From NCBI RefSeq assembly GCF_002943525.1, contig NZ_CP025394.1:8385001-8449000 (forward strand): a stretch of 64,000 bases of DNA. The letters run 5' to 3'. Below are positions 57,505-64,000 of this stretch, in pieces (the stretch's first letter is position 1; each line of letters starts with the position of its first letter). The notes beneath the pieces were generated by a model that saw nothing but the letters and a program-made list of their open reading frames with translations, was not told the DNA's origin and did not search any database. The translations under genes and the position numbers were made by a program. This DNA is from Kitasatospora sp. MMS16-BH015. Lineage in GTDB: Bacteria > Actinomycetota > Actinomycetes > Streptomycetales > Streptomycetaceae.

Positions 57505-59783
57505 AGTTCACCGACGGCTACTGGCTGATGCGCCCGGGCGTCACCGCGCGCTACGCCGCCGAGGTCGCCGATCTGCGCGCCGGTGCGGACCGGATGACCC
57601 TCTACGCGCCCGTCAAGCCGGTGCGCGGTCGCGGTGACACGCTCAACAGCCCGCTGCTGACCGTCGAATGCTGGTCGCCGGCCGAGGGCGTGATCGGGGT
57701 GCGCACCACCCACCACGCCGGATCGGTGCGGCGCGGCCCCGATTTCGCTCTGCCCGGGGCGGTGGCGGACGCCGGCAAGGTGCGCCGGGACGGCACGGTG
57801 GCGGAGCTCTCCTCGGGCGAGCTGACGCTGCGGGTGGACACCGCGCAGCCGTGGCGGCTGGAGTTCGGCGCGGGCGGGCGGGTGCTGACCTCGGCGGGCG
57901 AGCGCGGCACCGGCTTCGTCACCGACGCCGAGGGACGCCACCACGTGCTGGCCCAACTCGCGCTCGGCGTCGGCGAATCGGTGTACGGGCTGGGCGAGCG
58001 GTTCACCCCGTTCGTGCGCAACGGCCAGGTGGTGGACATCTGGCAGGCGGACGGCGGCACCAGCAGCGAGCAGGCGTACAAGAACGTCCCGTTCCACCTG
58101 ACCAACCGGGGCTACGGCGTCTTCGTCAACCACCCGGGAAGGGTCTCCTACGAGGTCGGCTCCGAGGCGGTGGGCCAGGTGCAGTTCAGCGTCGAGGACC
58201 AGACGCTGGAGTACTTCGTGGTCTACGGCCCGACCCCCAAGCAGGTGCTGGAGCGCTACACCGCGCTGACCGGCCGCCCGGCGCTGCCGCCGGCCTGGGC
58301 GCTCGGCCTCTGGCTGACCACCTCGTTCACCACCGAGTACGACGAGGCGACGGTGATGCGCTTCGTCGGCGGCATGGCCGCCCGGGGCATCCCGCTGAGC
58401 GTCTTCCACTTCGACTGCTTCTGGATGCGCGAGTACCAGTGGAGCGACTTCGAGTGGGACCCGGAGACCTTCCCGGACCCGGCCGGGATACTGGCCCGGC
58501 TGCGGCAGCAGGGCCTGCGGATCTGCCTGTGGATCAACCCGTACATCGCGCAGAAGTCGGCGCTGTTCGAGGAGGGCATGCGCGCGGGGTACCTGGTGCG
58601 CCGGGCGGACGGCACGGTCTGGCAGTGGGACCTGTGGCAGCCGGGCATGGCCCTGGTGGACTTCACCAACCCGGCCGCGCGGGAGTGGTACACCGGCAGG
58701 CTGCGGCAGCTGCTCGGGCAGGGGGTGGACTGCTTCAAGACCGACTTCGGCGAGCGGATCCCCACCGACGTGGTCTGGCACGACGGCTCCGACCCCGAGC
58801 GGATGCACAACTACTACACCCAGCTCTACAACCGCGCCGTGTTCGAGCTGCTGCGCGAGGTGCGCGGGGAGGGGGAGGCGATGCTGTTCGCCCGCTCCGC
58901 CACGGCGGGCGGGCAGCAGTACCCGGTGCACTGGGGCGGGGACTGCGAATCGCACTTCAACGCGATGGCGGAGTCGCTGCGCGGCGGGCTCTCGCTCGGG
59001 CTCTCCGGCTTCGGCTTCTGGAGCCACGACATCGGCGGCTTCGAGGGCACCCCCACCCCGACCGTCTTCAAGCGCTGGACGCAGTTCGGCCTGCTCTCCT
59101 CGCACAGCCGCCTGCACGGCAGCAAGTCCTACCGGGTGCCGTGGGACTTCGGCGAGGAGGCCGTGGCGGTCACCCGCGAGTTCACCCTGCTCAAGCACCG
59201 CCTCGCGCCCTACCTCCAGCGCGCGGCCCAGCAGGCGCACACCACCGGCGTGCCGGTGATGCGCGCGATGGTCCTCGAGTACCCCGACGATCCGGCGGCG
59301 GCCACGCTCGACCGGCAGTACCTGCTCGGCGACGACCTGCTGGTGGCCCCGGTCTTCACCGAGGACGGCACGGTCGACTACTACGTGCCCGAGGGGACGT
59401 GGACCAACCTGCTGACCGGTGCTCAGGTGACCGGCCCGCGCTGGGTGCGCGAGCAGCACGGCTTCCACACCCTGCCGCTGCTCGCCCGCCCCGACTCGGT
59501 GATCCCGCTCGGGGCGGACGACCAGCACCCGGTCTCCGCCTGGGCGGACGGGGTCGAGCTGCGGGTGCACGCCTTCGCCGACGGCGCCGAGCGCACCGTG
59601 CTGATCCCGCGCTCGGACGGCCCCGGAGAGAGCGCCCGCTTCCGGCTGCGCCGCACCGGCGACCGCCTGCACGTCAGCACCGACAGCCCGCACGCCTGGC
59701 AGCTGCGCACCGGCGGCCCGGACGGCCCCGTGCACCTGGGCCCGCCCGGGACGTTCGAGGCCGAACTCCCCTTCCCGGTCTGA
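57501..59783 (+). CDS. Alpha-xylosidase, GH31 (YicI-like)
   Basis: A 760-aa cytoplasmic enzyme. The N-terminal beta-sandwich (ALGVGESVYGLGERFTPFVR) precedes a barrel with the nucleophile Asp in DCFKTDFGERIPTDV (~413) and acid/base Asp in PVHWGGDCESHFNAM (~480). FHFDCFWMREYQWSDFEWDP and KTDFGERIP are characteristic of YicI-type alpha-xylosidases rather than alpha-glucosidases. It removes the non-reducing-end alpha-xylose from xyloglucan oligosaccharides, working alternately with the GH1/GH3 beta-glucosidases of the same operon. Start ATG overlaps the GH1 stop by 4 bases. Confidence 0.9.
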   Translation: MKFTDGYWLMRPGVTARYAAEVADLRAGADRMTLYAPVKPVRGRGDTLNSPLLTVECWSPAEGVIGVRTTHHAGSVRRGPDFALPGAVADAGKVRRDGTVAELSSGELTLRVDTAQPWRLEFGAGGRVLTSAGERGTGFVTDAEGRHHVLAQLALGVGESVYGLGERFTPFVRNGQVVDIWQADGGTSSEQAYKNVPFHLTNRGYGVFVNHPGRVSYEVGSEAVGQVQFSVEDQTLEYFVVYGPTPKQVLERYTALTGRPALPPAWALGLWLTTSFTTEYDEATVMRFVGGMAARGIPLSVFHFDCFWMREYQWSDFEWDPETFPDPAGILARLRQQGLRICLWINPYIAQKSALFEEGMRAGYLVRRADGTVWQWDLWQPGMALVDFTNPAAREWYTGRLRQLLGQGVDCFKTDFGERIPTDVVWHDGSDPERMHNYYTQLYNRAVFELLREVRGEGEAMLFARSATAGGQQYPVHWGGDCESHFNAMAESLRGGLSLGLSGFGFWSHDIGGFEGTPTPTVFKRWTQFGLLSSHSRLHGSKSYRVPWDFGEEAVAVTREFTLLKHRLAPYLQRAAQQAHTTGVPVMRAMVLEYPDDPAAATLDRQYLLGDDLLVAPVFTEDGTVDYYVPEGTWTNLLTGAQVTGPRWVREQHGFHTLPLLARPDSVIPLGADDQHPVSAWADGVELRVHAFADGAERTVLIPRSDGPGESARFRLRRTGDRLHVSTDSPHAWQLRTGGPDGPVHLGPPGTFEAELPFPV

Positions 59784-59824
59784 AGCGGCAGTCGATGCCG
59801 GGCCGTCCGCCCCTGCGCGATGTC

Positions 59825-59877
59825 TTGACGGTGCCCTGGTCGCTTCCCATAGTGATGCCAGCCTGTTAGCGCTAACA
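59825..59877 (+). promoter_or_regulatory. Promoter and LacI-type operator of the GH54 gene
   Basis: -35 TTGACG (59825-59830), 17-base spacer, -10 CATAGT (59848-59853), then a perfect palindrome TGTTAGCGCTAACA (59864-59877) over the start of transcription. It is the clearest member of the operator family seen in this window. Confidence 0.75.
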
Positions 59878-59918
59878 ATCTGGCGCCTTCCTTCTTCCAC
59901 CCATGAAGGGGTCCGTCC

Positions 59919-61484
59919 ATGACCACACGATCGTGGCTGCGCCGCGTCCGGCGGGCGGTGCCGGCGGCGCTGTCGACCGCCCTGCTCGTCGCCGGCCTGC
60001 TCACCGGCGCGGCCGGCGCCGTCGAGGCCGCCCCTCCGGTGACCGCCGGTCAGGGCCCGTGCGACATCTACGCCGCGGGCGGCACGCCGTGCGTCGCGGC
60101 GCACAGCACCACCCGCGCACTCCTCGCCTCCTACAGCGGCCCGCTGTACCAGGTGCAGCGGGCCTCGGACGGTACGGTGCAGGACATCGGGGTGCTGTCC
60201 GCCGGGGGAGTCTCCGACGCCGCGGCGCAGGACTCCTTCTGCGCGGGCACCACCTGCACCATCACCCGCGTCTACGACCAGACCGGCGGCGGCAACACCC
60301 TGGTCTACCAGGGGCCCGGCGGGACCGGGGGCGCCGACACGGCCGCCACCGCGAACACGGAGCCCCTGATCGTGGCCGGCCACAAGGCCTACGCGCTCTA
60401 CATCAACCCCGGCAACAGCTACTTCGCCTACAACTCCGCCGGGGGAGTGCCGACCGGCAGCGCGCCCGAGGGCGAGTACATGGTCACCAGCGGCACCCAC
60501 GTCAACAAGGGCTGCTGCTTCGACTACGGCAACACGGAGACCGACCACAAGGCCGACGGCAACGGCGCCATGGACGCGATCAACTTCGGCACGGAGTGCT
60601 GGTTCGGCGGCTGCACCGGAACCGCGCCGTGGGTGCAGGCGGACCTGGAGAACGGCCTGTTCTCCGGCGGCAGCAAGGCGTGGAACCCCGGCCAGGTCTC
60701 GCTGCCGAGCCGCTTCGTCACCGCGATGCTCAAGAACGACGGCACCACCCGGATGGCGCTCAAGGGCGCCGACGCCCAGTCCGGGAGCCTGACCCAGCTC
60801 TACGGCGGCGCGCTGCCCGGCGGTTGGAGCCCGATGCACAAGCAGGGTGCCGTCATCCTCGGCAGCGGCGGCGACTGCTGCCAGACCAACCACAACGCGA
60901 GCGCGGGCACGTTCTACGAGGGCGCGATGGTCAAGGGCTACCCCTCGGACGCCACCGACGCCGCGGTCCAGGCCGACATCACCGCGGCCGGCTACCGCAC
61001 CGCCACCCCCTTCACCCCCGGCGCGAAGGTCTCGCTGCAGGCCACCACCGCCTGCTGCACCGGCGACTACCTGCAGCACGACTCGGGTGACGACAAGGTG
61101 GTGACCGCGCCGGTGACCGCCGCCGGTTCCGCCGCCGCCAAGGGCGCCGCGACCTGGACCGTCCGGGCCGGCCTGGCGAACAGCTCCTGCGTCTCCTTCG
61201 AATCGGCCGACACGCCCGGCAGCTACCTCAGGCACTACGCCTTCCAGCTCCACCTCCAGCCCAACGCAGGCACCGGCCAGTTCGCCGCCGACGCGACCTT
61301 CTGCGTCCAGCCCGGGAACAGCGGCACGGGCTACTCCCTCCAGTCCTTCAACTACCCGGCCAAGTACGTCCGCCACTACGGCTTCGTCGGCTACCTGGCG
61401 AGCAACGGCGGCACCAACGTCTGGGACAACGCGTCGTCCTGGGCCCAGGACAGCAGCTGGCTGGCCGCCCAGCCCTGGGGTTGA
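59919..61484 (+). CDS. Secreted alpha-L-arabinofuranosidase, GH54 with AbfB (CBM42) domain
   Basis: A 521-aa exported enzyme (signal peptide to ~AVEAAPP). The GH54 domain (~38-365) begins GPCDIYAAGGTPCVAAHSTT and has the vicinal cysteines NKGCCFDYGN (~198), probable nucleophile Glu in INFGTECWFGG (~226) and a candidate acid Asp in GSGGDCCQTNHN (~317). The AbfB domain follows (~370-521: SCVSFESADTPGSYLRHYAF, YSLQSFNYPAKYVRHYGF). It releases arabinofuranose from arabinoxylan or arabinan. GAAGGGG lies 8 bases before the ATG. It is a separate transcription unit under the palindromic operator upstream. Confidence 0.9.
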   Translation: MTTRSWLRRVRRAVPAALSTALLVAGLLTGAAGAVEAAPPVTAGQGPCDIYAAGGTPCVAAHSTTRALLASYSGPLYQVQRASDGTVQDIGVLSAGGVSDAAAQDSFCAGTTCTITRVYDQTGGGNTLVYQGPGGTGGADTAATANTEPLIVAGHKAYALYINPGNSYFAYNSAGGVPTGSAPEGEYMVTSGTHVNKGCCFDYGNTETDHKADGNGAMDAINFGTECWFGGCTGTAPWVQADLENGLFSGGSKAWNPGQVSLPSRFVTAMLKNDGTTRMALKGADAQSGSLTQLYGGALPGGWSPMHKQGAVILGSGGDCCQTNHNASAGTFYEGAMVKGYPSDATDAAVQADITAAGYRTATPFTPGAKVSLQATTACCTGDYLQHDSGDDKVVTAPVTAAGSAAAKGAATWTVRAGLANSSCVSFESADTPGSYLRHYAFQLHLQPNAGTGQFAADATFCVQPGNSGTGYSLQSFNYPAKYVRHYGFVGYLASNGGTNVWDNASSWAQDSSWLAAQPWG

Positions 61485-61520
61485 GCCACCACCGGGGCAG
61501 GCACCACGGCGCACACCGGC

Positions 61521-61580
61521 CCGCCGCCGCTGCACCGGCGGTGGCGGACCCGGCTCCGAGCACGGGGCGGCCCGGAGCCG
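61521..61580 (+). terminator. Two GC-rich hairpins after the GH54 gene
   Basis: CCGCCGCCG/CGGTGGCGG (61521-61547) and CGGCTCCG/CGGAGCCG (61551-61580) lie in the gap before the next gene. Stems are 8-9 bp; termination is plausible but not certain. Confidence 0.4.
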
Positions 61581-61643
61581 CGCGACACCCTCCGACCGCC
61601 CCCGGCCCCCAACCTCCAGCCTCCAGAGCAGAGGAGTCGAGCC

Positions 61644-63626
61644 TTGTCGTACAGCATCCGCGCGGGCGCCGTGGAACGGCACACCGCCGCAGAGGTCCTC
61701 CGGGTCGAACCCTGGGGGCCGGACGCCGTCCGGGTGCGGGCCTCGTCCGGGGCCATCGACCCGGCCGCCCCCGGAGCGCTGATTCCACCTCCGTCCGGCC
61801 CGCCGTCCGAAGCGTCCGTCTCCCAGGACGGCAGTGCCCGCCTGGTCAACGGCTGCATCGCCGTCGAGGCCTCGGCGGACGGCCGGCTGAGGTTCTGCCA
61901 CGCCGTCTCGGGCCGCGAGCTGCTCGCCGAGCGCAGCCCGCACGCGCACCACACCGGCCCCCGCGTCCACGCGACGGCCGGCCGGACGGCCCAGTCCTTC
62001 GAGGCGTACGAGGGCGAACGGCTGCACGGCCTGGGGCAGCACCTGCACGGGCGCCTGGACCAGAAGGGCTGTGTGATCGACCTCGTCCAGGCCAACACCG
62101 TGGCGGCCGTCCCCTTCCTGCACTCCTCACGCGGTTACGGACTCCTGTGGAACAACCCCGCCACCGGCCGCGTCGAGCTGGGCGCCGACACCACCCGGTG
62201 GACCGCCGACGCCGGTGGGCGCATCGACTACTGGATCACCGCCGGTGACACCCCGGCCCGGATCCTCGACTCCTACACCCGGGCCACCGGCCGTCCGCCG
62301 CTCCTGCCCGAATGGGCGTCCGGCTTCTGGCAGTCGAAGCTGCGCTACCGCACCCAGGACGAACTCCTCACCGTGGCACGGCAGTACAAGGAGCGGGGCC
62401 TGCCGCTCTCCGTCATCGTCTGCGACTTCTTCCACTGGCCGAGGATGGGGGACTGGCGGTTCGAGCAGAGCGAGTGGCCCGACCCCACGGCCATGGTCAA
62501 GGAGCTGTCGGCCCTCGGGGTGAAGCTCGCCGTCTCGGTGTGGCCCACCGTCGAGCCCGGCAGTGACGCCTTCGACGGGCTGCGCTCGGCCGGGCACCTC
62601 GTACGGGACTCGGCCGGCGGTCTGCTCACCCACCCGTGGCCGTCGCGGTACGGCGGGGAGGCCCTGATCCGTCCGATGGCCCACTACGACGCCACCCACC
62701 CCGGAGCACGCGCGGCGCTGTGGCGGCGGCTGGACGAGAACTACCGTTCGCTGGGGGTGGCGTGCTTCTGGCTGGACGCCTGCGAGCCGGACCTGCCCCC
62801 CGGCCTCGCCGAGCGGGCCGTCTACGCGGCCGGGCCGGCCGCCGAGGTCGCGAACCTCTACCCGCTGGAGCACACCCGCGCGGTGGCCGAGGGCCTGCGC
62901 GCGGCGGGCGAGGAACGGCCGCTCTCGCTGGTCCGCTCCGCCTGGGCGGGCAGCCAGGCGCACGGGGCACTGCTCTGGTCGGGCGACATCCCCACCACCT
63001 TCGACTCGCTCGGCCGCCAGATCCGGGCCGGCCTCAACGTCGCGATGAGCGGCATCCCCTGGTGGAACACCGACATCGGGGGCTTCTCCGGCGGCGACCC
63101 GGACGACCCGGGGTACCGCGAGTTGCTGGTCCGCTGGTTCCAGTACGGCACCTTCTGCCCGGTGATGCGGCTGCACGGCGACCGCGCGCCCAACTACCCG
63201 ACGTTCTCCACCGACATGACCGGCGGGCCGAACGAGGTCTGGTCGTACGGGGAGCAGGCGTACGGCATCCTCCGCGACCACCTGCTGCTGCGCGAGCGCC
63301 TGCGCCCCTACCTGCGGACGCTCTCCGAGGACGCCCACCGCACCGGGGCCCCGCCGATGCGCCCGCTGTTCTTCGCGTTCCCCGAGGACGAGCGGGCCTG
63401 GGCAGTGGACGACCAGTTCCTGCTCGGCCCCGACCTCCTGGTGGCACCCGTGTACCAGGCCGGCGTCCGGGCCCGCCGGGTGTACCTGCCGGTCGGTGCC
63501 CGCTGGGTCGACCCGGTCACGGGAAGCGCACGGGAGGGTGGCACGACGGTCGACGCCGAGGCTCCGCTGGAGCGCATCCCGGTCTTCGTGCGGCACGGGG
63601 CCGAGGTCGCAGCGGTGTTCGGCTGA
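61644..63626 (+). CDS. GH31 alpha-glycosidase (second), probable alpha-xylosidase/alpha-glucosidase
   Basis: A 660-aa cytoplasmic enzyme with TTG start and GAGGAG 7 bases upstream. The GH31 barrel has nucleophile Asp in VACFWLDACEPDLPPG (~377) and acid/base Asp in ALLWSGDIPTTFDSLG (~447), plus WNTDIGGFSGGDPDDP. The nucleophile motif WLDACEPD differs from the KTDFGE of the other GH31, so the two enzymes probably have different substrates. It lies 160 bases after GH54, perhaps partly co-transcribed. Confidence 0.88.
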   Translation: MSYSIRAGAVERHTAAEVLRVEPWGPDAVRVRASSGAIDPAAPGALIPPPSGPPSEASVSQDGSARLVNGCIAVEASADGRLRFCHAVSGRELLAERSPHAHHTGPRVHATAGRTAQSFEAYEGERLHGLGQHLHGRLDQKGCVIDLVQANTVAAVPFLHSSRGYGLLWNNPATGRVELGADTTRWTADAGGRIDYWITAGDTPARILDSYTRATGRPPLLPEWASGFWQSKLRYRTQDELLTVARQYKERGLPLSVIVCDFFHWPRMGDWRFEQSEWPDPTAMVKELSALGVKLAVSVWPTVEPGSDAFDGLRSAGHLVRDSAGGLLTHPWPSRYGGEALIRPMAHYDATHPGARAALWRRLDENYRSLGVACFWLDACEPDLPPGLAERAVYAAGPAAEVANLYPLEHTRAVAEGLRAAGEERPLSLVRSAWAGSQAHGALLWSGDIPTTFDSLGRQIRAGLNVAMSGIPWWNTDIGGFSGGDPDDPGYRELLVRWFQYGTFCPVMRLHGDRAPNYPTFSTDMTGGPNEVWSYGEQAYGILRDHLLLRERLRPYLRTLSEDAHRTGAPPMRPLFFAFPEDERAWAVDDQFLLGPDLLVAPVYQAGVRARRVYLPVGARWVDPVTGSAREGGTTVDAEAPLERIPVFVRHGAEVAAVFG

Positions 63627-63652
63627 CGGGCGGTCCGGACAGTCGAACAGTC

Positions 63653-63666
63653 AGTTAACGCTAACA
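63653..63666. promoter_or_regulatory. LacI-type operator-like site
   Basis: AGTTAACGCTAACA matches 12 of 14 bases of the GH54 operator. It lies 27 bases after the GH31 stop and about 80 bases before the predicted promoter of the next gene. Confidence 0.45.
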
Positions 63667-63742
63667 AAAGCTTTGGGCACGAGGTGGCATGGCTCGATAA
63701 ACCTGCAGGTCAGGGCAGTTTCCCCTGCTCTCTGCCGGTGTT

Positions 63743-63771
63743 GACGATCCCATTGATCGCTCATACGCTCC
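63743..63771 (+). promoter_or_regulatory. Predicted promoter of the last gene
   Basis: -35 TTGACG (63743-63748), 17-base spacer, -10 TACGCT (63766-63771). A 12-bp palindrome CTCCGATCGGAG (63797-63808) lies between it and the start codon and includes the probable ribosome-binding GGAG. Confidence 0.65.
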
Positions 63772-63813
63772 GGGACACCGGATCACCGTGGTCGTACTCC
63801 GATCGGAGCACCG

Positions 63814-64000
63814 ATGCCCAAGCCCCGCCTCCGCCAACTCCTCGTCCGCTCCCTCCTCGTGGGCGCACTCGGCACCACCGCCGCACTGGGCTCCACCACG
63901 GCGCAGGCCGCCACTCCGGCGGTGGCCAGCCCGGCCGCTGCCGCGCAGGCCACCGCCGGGGGCGGGTCGTTCTCCGTGCTGACGTACAACGTCGCCGGGC
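63814..64000 (+). CDS. Secreted endonuclease/exonuclease/phosphatase-family protein (partial, N-terminus)
   Basis: The first 62 codons of a gene cut by the window end. MPKPRLRQLLVRSLLVGALG then TTAALG...AQAA is a signal peptide; the mature part begins SFSVLTYNVAG, the first strand of the EEP (DNase I/sphingomyelinase-like) fold, where the Asn is a catalytic metal-site residue. Whether it acts on nucleic acid, phospholipid or phosphoesters cannot be told from this fragment. GGAG lies 7 bases before the ATG. Confidence 0.65.
   Translation, partial: MPKPRLRQLLVRSLLVGALGTTAALGSTTAQAATPAVASPAAAAQATAGGGSFSVLTYNVAG

Noticed and set aside
57441..62123. Very long open frame (1560 codons) on the minus strand
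   Set aside because: It is antisense to the GH31, GH54 and second GH31 genes, all of which have motifs and ribosome-binding sites. The translation is Gly/Val/Arg-rich low complexity, as expected from high-GC shadow frames.

Overview
High-GC actinobacterial chromosome, most likely Streptomycetaceae (Streptomyces or Kitasatospora). The evidence is the strong G/C third-position bias, GTG and TTG starts, Tat-type signal peptides, many ricin-type (CBM13) lectin modules, an ECF42-type sigma factor paired with a DGPF/YCII protein, and an XRE/DUF5753 regulator with a DUF6879 protein. The window is dominated by carbohydrate-active enzymes. No tRNA, rRNA, CRISPR array or prophage was seen.

Layout. 1-4365: the end of a GH43-like lectin enzyme, a secreted beta-helix enzyme, and an orphan AbfB-domain remnant. 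4366-6374: a secreted protein of unknown function and a HAD phosphatase. 6393-9410: an eroded stretch with four gene remnants (MFS, lysyl-phosphatidylglycerol synthase-like, ABC exporter, histidine kinase) around an intact SulP transporter and one small exported protein. 9471-13984: GH36 alpha-galactosidase and GH29 alpha-L-fucosidase. 14379-16178: a DGPF protein and ECF42-like sigma factor behind a promoter matching the published ECF42 motif.

Locus 1 (16206-29324) is one leftward unit: solute-binding protein, two permeases, a GH63-like enzyme, and three secreted clan GH-A glycosidases with lectin tails, two of them tandem copies. A divergent LacI regulator and paired CGAATCGGTTCG operators sit on both promoters.

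29455-32584 is a regulatory/RiPP-like island: a 93-aa protein, a DUF6879 protein, an XRE/DUF5753 regulator, a 49-aa peptide in which five of six Asp are followed by Gly, and a translationally coupled protein-isoaspartate-methyltransferase-like enzyme. This is a candidate aspartimide-forming (imiditide-like) system and the most interesting item here. A LysR regulator and a DUF1275 membrane protein follow.

Locus 2 (34445-63626) looks like a hemicellulose, probably xyloglucan, utilisation locus. The leftward arm encodes a binding protein, LplB- and LplC-type permeases, LacI, GH42, GH36, a secreted GH-A/CBM2 enzyme, GH43, and two GH5-CBM_X2-CBM46 endoglucanases. A TnpB element is inserted between the two permease genes. 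The rightward arm encodes GH3, CE7, GH1 and GH31, then GH54 and a second GH31. The likely logic is that secreted endo-enzymes cut the polymer, the ABC transporter imports oligosaccharides, and cytoplasmic exo-enzymes strip xylose, galactose, acetyl and glucose. A shared LacI-type palindrome (TGTTAGCGCTAACA / TGTGAGCGCTCACA) recurs at promoters and also inside three coding regions, where the codons are unusually AT-rich. The window ends inside a secreted endonuclease/exonuclease/phosphatase-type protein.
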